Shown: positions 1-10,773 of the stretch, in pieces
Position numbering within the stretch: position 1 is the stretch's first letter
How the letters are laid out: the number at the start of each line of letters is the position of its first letter
From: Marsupella aquatica
Lineage: Eukaryota > Marchantiophyta
DNA length: 64,000 nt
Direction: 5' to 3'
Assembly: GCA_973895155.1 (NCBI GenBank)
Contig: OZ316893.1
Span: 10,354,001-10,418,000, forward strand
Made by a program: the position numbers and the translations under genes
The notes under the pieces: generated by a model
What the model saw: only the letters and a program-made list of their open reading frames with translations
Databases searched by the model: none
What the model was told of the DNA's origin: nothing

Positions 1-25
1 TTGCTAGCAACACTTATAGCATACT

Positions 26-3002
26 TTACACAGCTGAAGAATGGACAGATTGAAACACACGTGCCCACTTCTCTGCATCTTTCCCAGGGCCATCTCCCTG
101 TGTCAAATATCACAAGACCGTTCATAAACGTCAGCACCATCAAGTAAGGAGCTCACTGAAGCACAGATAATGAAAATTTTGGAGAGAAGTGGCTTAACTG
201 CGCTAATTTTCCCTTTGCTTAATTGCATCGATAGCAGTTTACATGTATCTCACCTCAACAGAAATGACCTCATAGGTTTGGCCTTTTGTACAATCAAGGT
301 CCAAAGTACGCACGCAAGCTTCAGCAACAACTAATCTGCTTGCTTCTCCAACAAGCTTGTCCCCTAATTTTACAACAAAGCATATCGGCAATCAATTTGC
401 AGCAACAAACCATAATCTCAGTAGGACAAGTCATCAGTCGGTACACAGACACGCAGATATTGCGGCATTTTCAATAGAATGCACACTTGCAATCAATGGC
501 GAGGAGTATAGTCTATGGAGTGTAACTACCTTGGCCCAGAATTACATCACGTCGTGTCCCGGCAGTAGCCTGGAGGAGCGTATTTAGATCATACGATGTG
601 TATGGTCCATCTGTCAGCCTCCCTGGTCTGCATAATGCACAGAAAGCATGATCAGTTGCTCAGAAGCTCGACCTACATAGGAACATACTGTGCAATAATA
701 CAACTGAAGGTTGACAAGGAACACGTTCTTACCTTATGATGGTGAATGGGATACCAGAATTTCTCAAGTGATCCTCTCCCATTTTTTTGTACTTGAGCAC
801 CCCGAACAGGTTCAATATCCTGCGCTTGAGTATCAACAGAGATGGTCATAAACGGCTAAGGATCCAGAATGACTAAAAAGTGCGTACTTTATCTCGCTGC
901 TACGGATCCTGATGAACTTCTTTCAAAACCAAAAGAGAGAGAAGACACTAGTGTTAGAAAAATGACAGAAGTGACAGAATAAAGGACAACTTGAACACAA
1001 CGAAGAGAATAGTCCAGAGTCTCACTTAAATGGTAACTCATCGGACTTCGTGACTCCAATGGAAGATACTAGCACAATCTTTTGCACGGACTTTGGAACT
1101 GCATCTACCACATTCCGCACTCCAATCCAATCTTCCCAACCCCAAAAAGGTCCATGCAAATCAGATCATTATTGTCTATCCACCCCCCTCGAAGTAGGGA
1201 AAGCGATACCATCCAATTCAAGGGGTCACCACAAAAATGCTTTGGCAGGAAGGAAAATCTAGAAAGTGAACTTACAATTTGATAACGGCGTTAGAGTAGA
1301 GAAAGCTTACAATCCACTCCCATGGAAATAGAAGAAATGTAAGAACAAAAGCAAAAATCAGGAAACAACGTAGACCTCACCTGTTTGTTCTGGTCCGTTG
1401 TCGCCACTCCAGCGTTGTGAAGGGAAAGCTGTTGTCCCTGTGGCATTGATGACATGGGTGATACCCTGCAAAGTGCAGACCCACAAGATTACCTTCCAAA
1501 CGAGAAAGTACCCCCCAGACCTGAACATCTTGCAACAGTGTTTGGAGCTTACAAAAAACTCAACACACATTCAGTAGGGTTAATGAGCATAGACAGAGGG
1601 AATACCTTAAGGAATCAATTTTCCATTATGTGATGACGTAGACTTGACTATGCAGACCAGATTCACTCATCAGAGCCGAAGGAATTTGCAGAGTGCGTGT
1701 TTAATTAGGAGAGTTTCCACAAGTAATATCACTGCCTACTACACATCCTAAAAATTGAACAATGACCACCCAAATGCCGGCTCTGACTGGAGTGCCCATG
1801 AGCATCTCCAATTGAACCTTTTGACCTAACCAAAGTATCAAGCACGCCATAAATTGTAGCTTTCATTTCGGAGAAGTTTTCAAACCTCAAATAATTTGTC
1901 ATTAAGAGCCTCCCGTTCCCGTGTATCCCCCATCCGGATCTGTCAGGAGCAACCGCGACGTCAAAGCCTTTCATTCCATGTACCTCTGTTATTCAGGAAG
2001 GTAGCCAACTTCAACAGTCGGTCACGAAGTAAAGAGTGATAACAGGAATGTGCCCAGTGTAGTGCTAGCGCAAGATTACGGGAAAATATAAACCTCAAAC
2101 TGGTCGCCCAGCTTATCGCCAAATAGAGTTTTGGCCTTCACTTCGCTCCGGAGTAATGCCCGAACTTTGACACCTTTCTCCAGAAGAGAGGCCACCACGA
2201 GCTGCCCTGATGAAAAGAGTCCGTAATAGGTAGCCAACAGCCAAAACATTATTTCTCACACCCTCCGGAAATTTTTCGCCCACAATTGAAATTCCTTGCG
2301 CATGTTTCAAATTCACCCACTTTGGCCACTTTCACTAATTCCAATTTCACAGGCCAGGTGACTGAGTTTAAATCTGGCCTATTTCAAATGTGGTGCAGAG
2401 ACTGTCCCGAGCCAAACGAGTTGGTAAGGCGCTAGAAAAAGTGCAGCGTTTCTAATGTACACAAATTGAATGAGCTTACTCCTGTCAAATTCAGCCAGCA
2501 AGCTCCCGAAAAAACTCAAAAACAATTTAGCGTCACAACCCATTTGTCATGACTTGCACAGGTACGCAGAGCAAAGCTACGAAAATCAATCCAATCGGGT
2601 GAGATTGTAGACTGATGACCCACCTACACCCCCAGTGGCACCCAAAACAAGGATGAATTTGGATGAGACGGGTTTCGTCTCTGCATTTAAGGCCGTGGAA
2701 GACGAAGAATCAGTCACCTGCGCGCAAAACACATTCAACCCCTTCTCACTTCCCCTTGCCTGCTGTCCCCTCGAGACCCAGCTCGGATTCCTGCCCGAAC
2801 AAAGTAGCGAAGGTGAACAGGAAGAGACTCCAGCTGGGCCATTGGCATGGAATCCAAGCTGCGAATGCAATTTGGGAGTTGCGGCAGCTGGAGTGCTTCT
2901 CGAGACGCTAAACTTCGCCCTGGTTGGGGATGAAGAGACGGGGCTGGATGAGAGAAACCCCACGCTCCACAGAGAGGCTGCTGCAGCGCAATCTGCAGCC
3001 AT
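26..3002 (-). CDS. Plastid-targeted atypical SDR / NAD(P)-binding Rossmann-fold protein, nine exons
   Basis: Exons on the minus strand, in order: 3002-2624, 2206-2094, 1939-1886, 1465-1381, 1131-1026, 819-733, 627-530, 363-254 and 97-26. All junctions are GT-AG, all phases agree, and the total is 1104 nt (367 aa). The first ~100 residues are rich in Ser, Ala and Pro with few acids, as in a chloroplast transit peptide. Residues 121-127 read GATGGVG, the glycine-rich dinucleotide-binding loop of the extended/atypical SDR (NmrA-like) family. Downstream motifs include THVINATGTTAFPS, VSSIGVTKSDELPF, LKYKKMGEDHLRNSG and RPGRLTDGPYTSYD, in the order found in the uncharacterised Arabidopsis At4g31530-type proteins. 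That assignment is from memory of the family. The classical catalytic YxxxK is not obvious, so the reaction is unknown; a stromal reductase or an NADP-binding regulatory role are both possible. The start is the first ATG and precedes the transit-like region. The gene looks complete, with its stop only 26 bases from the window edge. Confidence 0.9.
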
Positions 3003-4235
3003 GGCTACTTCAGAGCTCCCAGACCGTGCTCGCTTGGTTTTCTTTACTAGTTTGAAATCCGTCTATCCACAACTCAGCTGCAACTCCAAAATTCTTCCGC
3101 TCTCTGCTCTTCTCTGTGAACGAATGCTACATGACCAATTCTTCCCTTGAGGCATTTAGTTTTTGCGGCTTTGCTACTTCGCTCTTCTGTGTATGTGGAT
3201 GTAAATGACCCAATGTTTGTGCGTGAGAGATAATTGTGTGCTTCGAACAGTGATCTGGTAGCAATCTTTGTCTGGCCCCACCAAAAGGCTCTGAGAACTG
3301 GATGGGCCGACTTTCGGTTTTCAAGGAAAAAAAGAAAGGAGGCTCTGAGAACTACAGTAGTATGCATATCAAATCAATTTTCCTGGCTCTTGCTAAGCCA
3401 AGTAGGAGAATTGTGGATTTATAGGTTTGGGATTGTGGCACAGTGCCCATACTACAGTACTTTTAGCACTACGGTAGCATTTTGCATTCTTCATTCACGT
3501 TGATGGGAATGTTTGGAGTTGATGCTATGTGTGCCATATTGTGCACTACTTAAGTGAGTCCCTACTTCCCCTTAGGCCCAAGTTAGTGTAGTTAAGGTTA
3601 GAGAAAAAGTTATGGACTACCAACTTCATGATCCATAACTTTTGCCATAAATATTTAGTCATATGCCATAACATTTTGCCATAAAGATTAGTCATATGCC
3701 ATGACCTTATCAACTCTAGAGGCTAGTGAGAAAAATTTAAAAACTTTTACATAACATTATGAAAAAGTCATGGGCATTTGCTTATGGCCAAAAGCCATGG
3801 TCTGCAACTTTGAAATGTTCTCATAAATGTCCATCAATCTAAATTACTTTAGTTGTTGCTTCATAGTATTGTTGGTTTCTTTCTTAAGCTTGGTGCAATA
3901 TTTTCCCTTGGAAATTATAGCGATTTGGAAATTTGTCAATTTTTTTCCAAGAATTTGTATGCCACACACACAAATTTGACAGATTGCCTAATATTTTCTA
4001 ATATTAGACAATTTAGGCCTAAACAATATTAGGCTAATTAAACCTAGAGGTATAATATTAGTACAAATTTTCCAAAAAATTTGTGCTGGCTGTTAATACA
4101 AAGAAAAAAAATGGGGCTTTTGAGTCAAATATTGCCACTCATATTTCTTCTTTAGGACCCTACTTGCTAGATCTGACAAAAGTCCTGAAAGTATGGAAGA
4201 TCTAATGGTGTAGATTACATGTGTGAGAGATGATT

Positions 4236-4316
4236 AGCAGGTAAAATATCTCCATGGGACCTGTGACCCTCGACTTAGACCACTGTTGCTCTACCCAACC
4301 GAGCTATTGCAGCACA
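4236..4316 (-). repeat. tRNA-derived SINE-like sequence
   Basis: Read on the minus strand, TAGCTCGGTTGGGTAGAGC forms a standard tRNA D-arm (GCTC/GAGC stem) and a near-consensus A box. About 30 bases later a degenerate B box (AGGTCCCATGG region) follows. No proper acceptor stem or intact T-arm is visible, so this is a decayed tRNA pseudogene or the head of a SINE rather than a functional tRNA. Confidence 0.5.
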
Positions 4317-4952
4317 TTTCTAACCATTTTGCCAAAAAAGTGAATTCCAGAGAAGAAAGACGCAAGGATAGATGCATTGTCCCAAGAGCTTCACACCTCT
4401 AGTGTAGATTACTCCCAACACATGCCCAAGTTGGGTAGGGCAGTGACTCACCACCATACTTTTATGGACCAATACTAAAAAAACCTGATTATGGGGTCCC
4501 TCAAGTGGTTGAGGTACCTCACAGTGGTACATCTAAGAGCTGTCTTGCATGTGCAAGGTATTTTGTTTTTTGGCACTCAAGTGAACCCATGGCATTTCAA
4601 AACTCAGCTACAAATAGGCAGTCCTGACAGCATATTTGGTGAGAGTGAGTGGGCACATCACACCTATTTCCTATTTAAGATGATCATGTGCATATTTGAA
4701 TTCTCAATTTTTCACGACAATTTTGAGCTGGTAAGGGCCATTTTGGGCTGGTGAGGGCCGCTTTCTTGAAGACCTTGCACATGCAAGGTTGCCCTAAGTT
4801 GGACAAGTTCACCCCCAAGACAGTGCCACTTGAACCCTACTGCAGTTTTTGTTTTAGTGGCAATAAAGCCAAGTTCTATCCTCACTAATTCTCAATGCGT
4901 TTTTGTCTTGAATTAACCAGTTTCTCACGTAGCTTTCTTACGTAGCCACAGA

Positions 4953-5016
4953 CCCCACTAGCCAGAATCTGACCACGTTCCTTAAGTCTAGGGAGATCTA
5001 ACGGTCCAAAACTAAT
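4953..5016. repeat. Dispersed repeat copy 1 (upstream of EMC6)
   Basis: Shares CCCAC-AGCCAGAAT and TCTAGGGAGAT-TAAC-GTC, in the same order and spacing, with 8910-8972. It ends ~200 bases before the EMC6 start codon, so it is either a dispersed element or part of a shared promoter-type sequence. Confidence 0.5.
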
Positions 5017-5220
5017 CTAGGGGGAAATAGACAAAACCTTAAAAACTACCACCCCTGGCAAAACAAAGAGTTTCCAAATTTGGACTCGGGACCTTTATCA
5101 GGAGCAAAGAAGAGCTTTCGAAGCCACTTCGCAAATTGAATCCTTCTTCAGCTCAGTCCCTCGCGATATCATCTGAAGACAGAGGGCGAGGACGACGATC
5201 AGAGCAGAGCAGCAGTAGCG

Positions 5221-6612
5221 ATGGCGCCCTCGAGATCCAAGGGAGCCCCCAAGGAAGAGAAGAAGAGCGACGATGCCTCGGAAGCGCCGGCTTACAGCCA
5301 GGAGAACGTCCAACACAACATTCGGGTTATTTACTACAGGTCCGTTTGTTTACCACGAGTTTTGTTTATAGCAGTGGATGATCGCAATTGTGTAGTGCTG
5401 GTGAATGTGCATAATTAATGGCGGGTCTTGTAAGAGGCTGTTGATATGCAATTTCGGAGTTTAGCCCAGACACTAGTGTTAGGGTTCGGGTCACGGCGCT
5501 GAGACATGACCTATGGAGCTGATTTTTGTGAGAGACTGAATGTCGGGAGTAAGGCGTTGCTTTCAGTAAGATATTTAATGCAGCCGTTCGAAGAGCTGGC
5601 GGCTCTACACAATTATCCACCTTTATCAAGCGGCTCTGAACATTGATTCAGACACTCCTGTGTAGTAGTTAGAGATACAGACATGTGTGGAGGGACGCAG
5701 CATAGCAAAACTATGATTTAGCGGCAATCCCTACTGCTCAGACGATGGTCGATAACATTGTTTCAAGCTTAGAAGTTAGACTGAATTATATAGTTTGAGC
5801 AGAGGGTCTGGAATTTTGACAGTCGTGACTGGGGATGATGGTCGCAGTCGCACATTCCTGTCAATTGTGGGAGGGATCATCGCCGGAGTGCTTGGCCTCA
5901 CTGCTTTGCATGGCTTTTCTTTCTACTTCCTCATCATGGTCGTGCTGTCTGGAGCTATTGCTGCTAAGACGAAATTCGATGTCCTTTCCTACTTCGATTC
6001 TTGGCAACGAATCACAATAGATGGCATTTATGCAGGTTTTATGGTAAGGATTATTTTTCTTCTCCGTTTGGTTCTAGCATTTAACTGGATCATCTAGTTT
6101 GTGTCAAGCTTCTTTAGGGTTTGGTCCTCTTCGATTAAGGTTTTTTTATATCTAACAGCTTCAAAGCTTTGTTTTGTTTACATTGTTCGGTCATACTCTG
6201 TTTAAGAGCAATTGACCAATAGCTCAGTTCAGTGTAGGATACGTTTAGGAAACGCGTTTGACTACACTCCGAAAAATTTGTTAACTTATAATTTTGCTTC
6301 TTTTTGGAGGGCTGCTAACTATTGGATGTTGGTTATCATGTGAACTGTGGCTGCAGTCGTTTGTTCTCTTCTGGACGTATCCTTGTAACAAATCATTCGC
6401 TTTGTCACGTTCAGTTCATTTTATTAGTAATATTCACGAAAATCTTACCTGGTTACAAGGTTCATTATTGGCTTCCGAACATACTGAAATGTGGCATAGT
6501 CAGTTTTATAAGAGATCACCAATCGCCTAACTGTTGCTGTTGTTTTTTCCTTCCTGGACTTTAACCTTGACCTTTCTTCAGATTTGCATACGACATTGTT
6601 CATATCTTTTGA
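5221..6612 (+). CDS. EMC6: ER membrane protein complex subunit 6 (EMC6)
   Basis: Exons are 5221-5339, 5848-6043, 6357-6376 and 6582-6612, all with GT-AG introns in consistent phase, giving 366 nt (121 aa). The third exon is a 20-nt micro-exon (SFVLFWT). The joined protein has a charged N-terminal tail (residues 1-35) and then YYSRTFLSIVGG. A hydrophobic helix-glycine-helix stretch follows (GIIAGVLGLTALHGFSFYFL), then a soluble loop with KFDVLSYFDSWQRI. The C-terminus is SFVLFWTFAYDIVHIF. This is the conserved plan of EMC6, a small multi-pass subunit of the ER insertase that places tail-anchored and multi-pass proteins in the membrane. The human protein is about 110 aa, so length agrees. The start is the first ATG in frame, after a GA-rich leader. 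Confidence 0.95.
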
Positions 6613-8389
6613 GGGGTTCCGAATAGAGGGTCTGTTCTTTCAAAGCAGGGGACATCTTTATGTGTTAGGCATACTCACCAGGTCCAATTCGTGGGTTTAT
6701 GCTGCTGGAGGAAGGAAGCACAAGTCTCCACTTCGAACTGATATCAAAGTGGGAGCGGAGTAGTTTTGCCCGCGCTTCTCCCTTATTCAAAGTCTGGGTG
6801 TAAGTGCAGATCCAGGACAACATACCCCCACAACTTGTTATGAGTATCTGCAAGGGAGAATTGTGACCTTTTTCCTTGCATTTCTTGGACTCCAGTTGTA
6901 GAGGTCATTCATGTACTTATGGGATTGGAGCTACATGTTTTGGAAGCTGTTGATATGGACATTAGTCGGTCAGCTACATTGATGGCGCTGAGAAAGTACT
7001 TTCGCCCAGATCCTGGAAAAAGTTGTAAACTAGATGAAAATTCAAAAGAGTTAACTACAAAGGTGAAAAGGATTTGTACAAGGTAATAGAATATCCATTG
7101 TGAGCGGAGCAGCTTTGAGACGGGATATCCTTATTGCTCATTCAATTTTGGGTAGGTTTTCTAATTGAGTATTGTCGTGAACACTATGCGGGGACCAACT
7201 TGTGTACAATGTGTTCTCCAGTCTGGATAAGTCAAGTCTTCAGCGAAGCCTGATATCCACTGGTCGAGTATCATACTTGAAATTTCCTTTTAACTGAATT
7301 AGATGGCATTTTTTATTGTCAGGAAAGTCACTAAATGGGGAATGTTATGCCATTTGGGAAACTTGTCTGTCCTCCAATTGTACACCATGTTTTTGCGAGA
7401 ATTCTCGATCTAGTCGTATTATGAGTGTAGTCACATCCCTACCCCATCTCTAAAAGTGGTGACCTGGGAGTGATGATCTGTTGGGCTGGTCACCACAGCT
7501 TTTCTTCTCGTTTTGCCAGAATTTATACAGGGTTGTGTAGTATAGGGTAACCTATCCGAGGGGGTCGAAGCTCATCTCCCCAAGCAAGGGATGTTTTACC
7601 ATGTGGAGACTATTTTTCGAAATTTTCTCTCATTTCTTTGTATTCTCACACATAGATTCGACTAGCCTGAGTGCATGAGCTTTGCTCAGGTCCGGGGTGG
7701 CCTTCCCCAGCTGTTGCCTCAGCCTGAAATTATCCCCACCCAGAGTCACGTCTAGAGGATTCATTCCAGACCATAGGCTCTAGAGTGTAGTTCTCGATCA
7801 ATTATTAGTTGGATTTTACCTGACGGTTGTGAGCCAATTCTCTACCGTGGCTACACAGAAAAATCGAAGCTGAGAAAAATTGCAGGTTTTCATTGACATT
7901 CGGCTTAAACAGTCATGGCTCAAGCGCATCTGTAATTTATCAGCATTTTGGAGTATACCCCACCAGTGACACTTTGTACTGTAGGAGTTAGATTTAACGA
8001 TACTTCTTGACAATAGTCAACTGCGTAGTAGGCAGAACCTGGTCATCTGCCTGGGCTACAAAGTATTCCTAGAGGATTTTCAACACCGCAGTTGAGATGG
8101 GCGAAAGAAATCTTGCAGCATGGAAAGAAGATGCATTCTCTGAGAAGTTGGCTTGCAAAGAGAGATGACTTGTTGTAAGCTGCTGAAGAAGCTTTGTTTG
8201 TCAATTGGGCACAGATTGGCTTACGAAGACTGATGACTAGTTGTACGCTGCTCTGTTGCTTTTATTTACTGGAAAATGAAATGTGCAAGTCTCCTGTCTC
8301 AGACTATACTGGAGATGTTACATCTGTTAAAATTGTTTAGTTGATACAAGTTTGTGCTCAATGTAGAACAGTTCAGGGTCAAAACTCAA

Positions 8390-8520
8390 CATAACTTCCA
8401 ACTGGAGCACACAACGCCAATGTATTCAAACACAACTTCCAACTGAAGCACACAACGCCAAAATATTCAAACACAACTTCCCAAGGGGAGCACACATGGC
8501 CAATATATTCAAACACAATG
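8390..8520. repeat. 41-base tandem repeat, about three copies
   Basis: The phrase ACTTCCAACTGGAGCACACA followed by a -GCCAA-TATTCAAACACA segment recurs with a 41-base period at about 8390, 8431 and 8472. Copies differ at several positions each. The direct contact between units, without unique spacers, excludes a CRISPR-like layout. Confidence 0.75.
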
Positions 8521-8909
8521 CCCAGGGTTGTGTTAAAAAGATGTGTTTGACTTCAAAGGTGTTTTTTGTCTCAGGACCCAAAGAATTCCATTTTTGAACA
8601 CAATTCCTGGCACTGTGTTCAGGGGAAGACTGTAGCTGTTTAGTGGAGTCAACTTGTCTGGAAGTACCCTCACAAGGAGTATGAATTTCAATACAAAAGC
8701 AGCTTTGGTTGAATGGAAATTGTGTTGGAAGGTGAGGTGTTTAGAAAACCTCCAGACAAGTTGAACCCACAGTTGCATGGCTCCATGGCACAGTTTCTAC
8801 CAGTCTTTTTTTGTGGCAAAAGATACCACCTCTCCAATTTTTGTGTCACTTTTGGCAAAAAATCATTAGGTTCTATGTGTCCTATTAGGCAGTCCCACCT
8901 TGTCACAAG

Positions 8910-8972
8910 CCCCACAAGCCAGAATGTAAGGGTCACCAATAAATCTAGGGAGATGTAACCGTCAGAAGTAAT
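8910..8972. repeat. Dispersed repeat copy 2
   Basis: Matches 4953-5016 in the words CCCAC-AGCCAGAAT and TCTAGGGAGAT-TAAC-GTC with small indels. No gene start was found directly downstream of this copy. Confidence 0.5.
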
Positions 8973-9708
8973 TCAGGACAATTAGCTAACAAATATTATT
9001 ATAGCAATTCTCTTTCAAAAGCTGACATTCCCAACTCTGGCAAAAAAGGGGAAACTAGTGTTAACCATGATCACTCCTAGACTGGCCTCTCAAGTTGGTC
9101 GTATTCCAGCCATAGCAATGCCCCTAGACCTGGTCTCCTCCCAGTCCTTCGGGCAGTCAGCCCACAGCCTGGCCGGTACCACCCTCCTTTTTGCTGGCAA
9201 GAAAACAAGGCAGCATAAAGTCCACCAAAGAATTCTTCTCCTTAGCTTCGAGAAGATGCTAGGAAGATTCCAAATCAACTTTATTAGACTAATTTATTAT
9301 CGCCAGATCTACCTAAATACTGATGCTACAGGCCAAGGAAGAATAAACAAAACCTCGAAGAGCTTTGAATATTGGGACAGGTGGACGGGCTACTAGACAA
9401 AATAGCCTCATGTAGCTAATTTTTCAGAGAGGTGAAATGCAGCGAATTTTGGGCACTGAGAAAAATGCTGCCCAGGTTAGGGGACTGCCCGAGCAATGGA
9501 CGGTTGGTCGCATGCCTGTCAACTCCAAAAGCATCTACGGCACACATCGTCCCCCACTGCGAGTCGAAATCCAGAGCCGTCAGATGAATCAAGCATCTCT
9601 TGCAATAATGGATGTTTGCTTTTTGCCCCCGGGCAGGAACTGGGTGCCCGAGCAACGAGCTGACATGGTGCAGGAGTAGCTTTTTGCTCCTTTTGCTCCT
9701 TTTGCTCC

Positions 9709-10080
9709 TCATCTCTCGTCTTCTGCTGCATTGACTCCATCAATACCTTTTTGCGATGAAAGATTTCTGCACTGCAGTGATGACCCTCCTCTCCATGACC
9801 GTCTTGTCCGAATTATCGCTGAAAACTCTATCCGGAAAGACAATATATTGTTGAATCGTTGTCCGAAGTCCAGTGGCCAGTCGTCATCTTTTTTGCGGAG
9901 AAAAACCCTTCCGGCTTTCTCGGTCAGACACTCGAGAGAGGATGGTAGCTCAATTGCGGCGTGAGAGTGTGATGATAAGGTGCGCAGCTGCTCGAAACGT
10001 AGTTTGACAGCTGAGCACGACGATGATGAATGAGCTTCGTCGATCGGGGATACCTTCTTCAGTGCATTCCGCGATTCCAC
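9709..10080 (-). CDS. Hypothetical protein or exon, unrecognised
   Basis: An open frame of at least 124 codons ends at 9709. It stays open upstream (towards 10205) to a TGA, without an ATG, so if it is coding it must be an internal or terminal exon. Residues are Ser- and Arg-rich, with KRIRQR and FLRKKDDDWPLDFG. An ATG-led Ser-rich reading starts at 10295 minus (MRNLANQGGASSSS), but it stops after 20 codons. Between the two lies a duplicated ATCACGGTT phrase (10201-10232). No family is recognised. It lies head-to-head with the NLR at 10774, so the 10.2-10.7 kb interval could be a bidirectional promoter. A non-coding transcript is equally possible. Confidence 0.25.
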   Translation of the reverse strand: MESRNALKKVSPIDEAHSSSSCSAVKLRFEQLRTLSSHSHAAIELPSSLECLTEKAGRVFLRKKDDDWPLDFGQRFNNILSFRIEFSAIIRTRRSWRGGSSLQCRNLSSQKGIDGVNAAEDER

Positions 10081-10773
10081 TTCAGCTCCCGAGCTGATCC
10101 GTTGACGGATTCGTTTTGCTGGCGTATTTGTGTCCGTGCTTCCTGTGTAGATCGGGTGGGAATCTGCATCTCGGCTTGAGCTGAGCTGAGGTGGGGTTCC
10201 GGATCACGGTTTTACAGTGGATCACGGTTATAGTGGTCGCTGCTGACTAGAAGAAGAAGACGAAGAAGCACCGCCCTGGTTGGCCAGATTCCTCATGCTG
10301 TGCGTGAATTGTCAGGGATTTACTATTTAATTAGAAACTGCCCGCAGAAAGAGTGAGAAATTGCAGTCCATTTTGTTGATGTGGGTTAGCGGTTTGGTCC
10401 ACGAGGCAAAATGTAATGACCGATTTGGCACTGTAAGCGCAGGTGTGGAATTTGAGATGGGCTGGTGACTAGTTGTTGAAGGGCAGACTTCTTAGATTAC
10501 TCAAAATCGGTGGGCGGGTTTGGGGATTGTGGCTCCGAGTTCTCGTTGTTGTGTGAAACCTCGGATCGCAAGTTGGTGGGGACGGAGGATAAACAGTCGT
10601 CCCATACTGTTCATAGTCAGAGAAATTCTTCGTCGTTGGTGCTGTTGAAGGATCCATCTACCTTACTGTGGTTGCAGTTGACCACCGTGAAATCAATAGC
10701 TTTGAGCTAGACCAGAAACTGTGGTGTAGTTCGTTTTGGTTGCAGAACTTGCCTATTAGAATTATTTGGCGTT

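Larger units (their letters stand above)
3003..5220. other. Intergenic spacer between the SDR gene and EMC6
   Basis: No coding exon could be supported here; short ORFs near 2.6-3.4 kb are shadows of the SDR gene. The first ~200 bases are the probable SDR 5' UTR and promoter. At 3640-3712 a phrase around AGTCATATGCCAT occurs twice in tandem. The palindromic word CTTGCATGTGCAAG and its near copy occur near 4543 and 4772. A 20-base tandem duplication (GAGCTGGTAAGGGCC type) lies at 4721-4760. The stretch also holds the tRNA-derived repeat and the dispersed repeat listed separately. The last ~100 bases before 5221 are GA-rich and probably the EMC6 5' UTR. Confidence 0.6.
6613..9708. other. Intergenic spacer, no supported gene
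   Basis: I read all six frames and found no exon with family resemblance or sustained coding character; the open frames are short and overlap one another on both strands. The region contains the 41-base tandem repeat and the second copy of the dispersed repeat, listed separately. The EMC6 3' UTR should occupy the first few hundred bases. Confidence 0.5.

Noticed and set aside
1486-1550. Candidate SDR exon (LQTLLQDVQ) just upstream of the GITHVINATG exon
   Set aside because: Exon 1939-1886 joined directly to 1465 keeps phase and matches the family (LFEGITHVI); the extra piece would insert an unneeded segment.
2635-3150. 171-codon plus-strand open frame
   Set aside because: It is antisense to SDR exon 1 (transit-peptide region, high GC), whose splicing chain is complete on the other strand.
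8390-8520. Possible CRISPR-like direct repeats
   Set aside because: Units abut without unique spacers and the genome is a eukaryote's.
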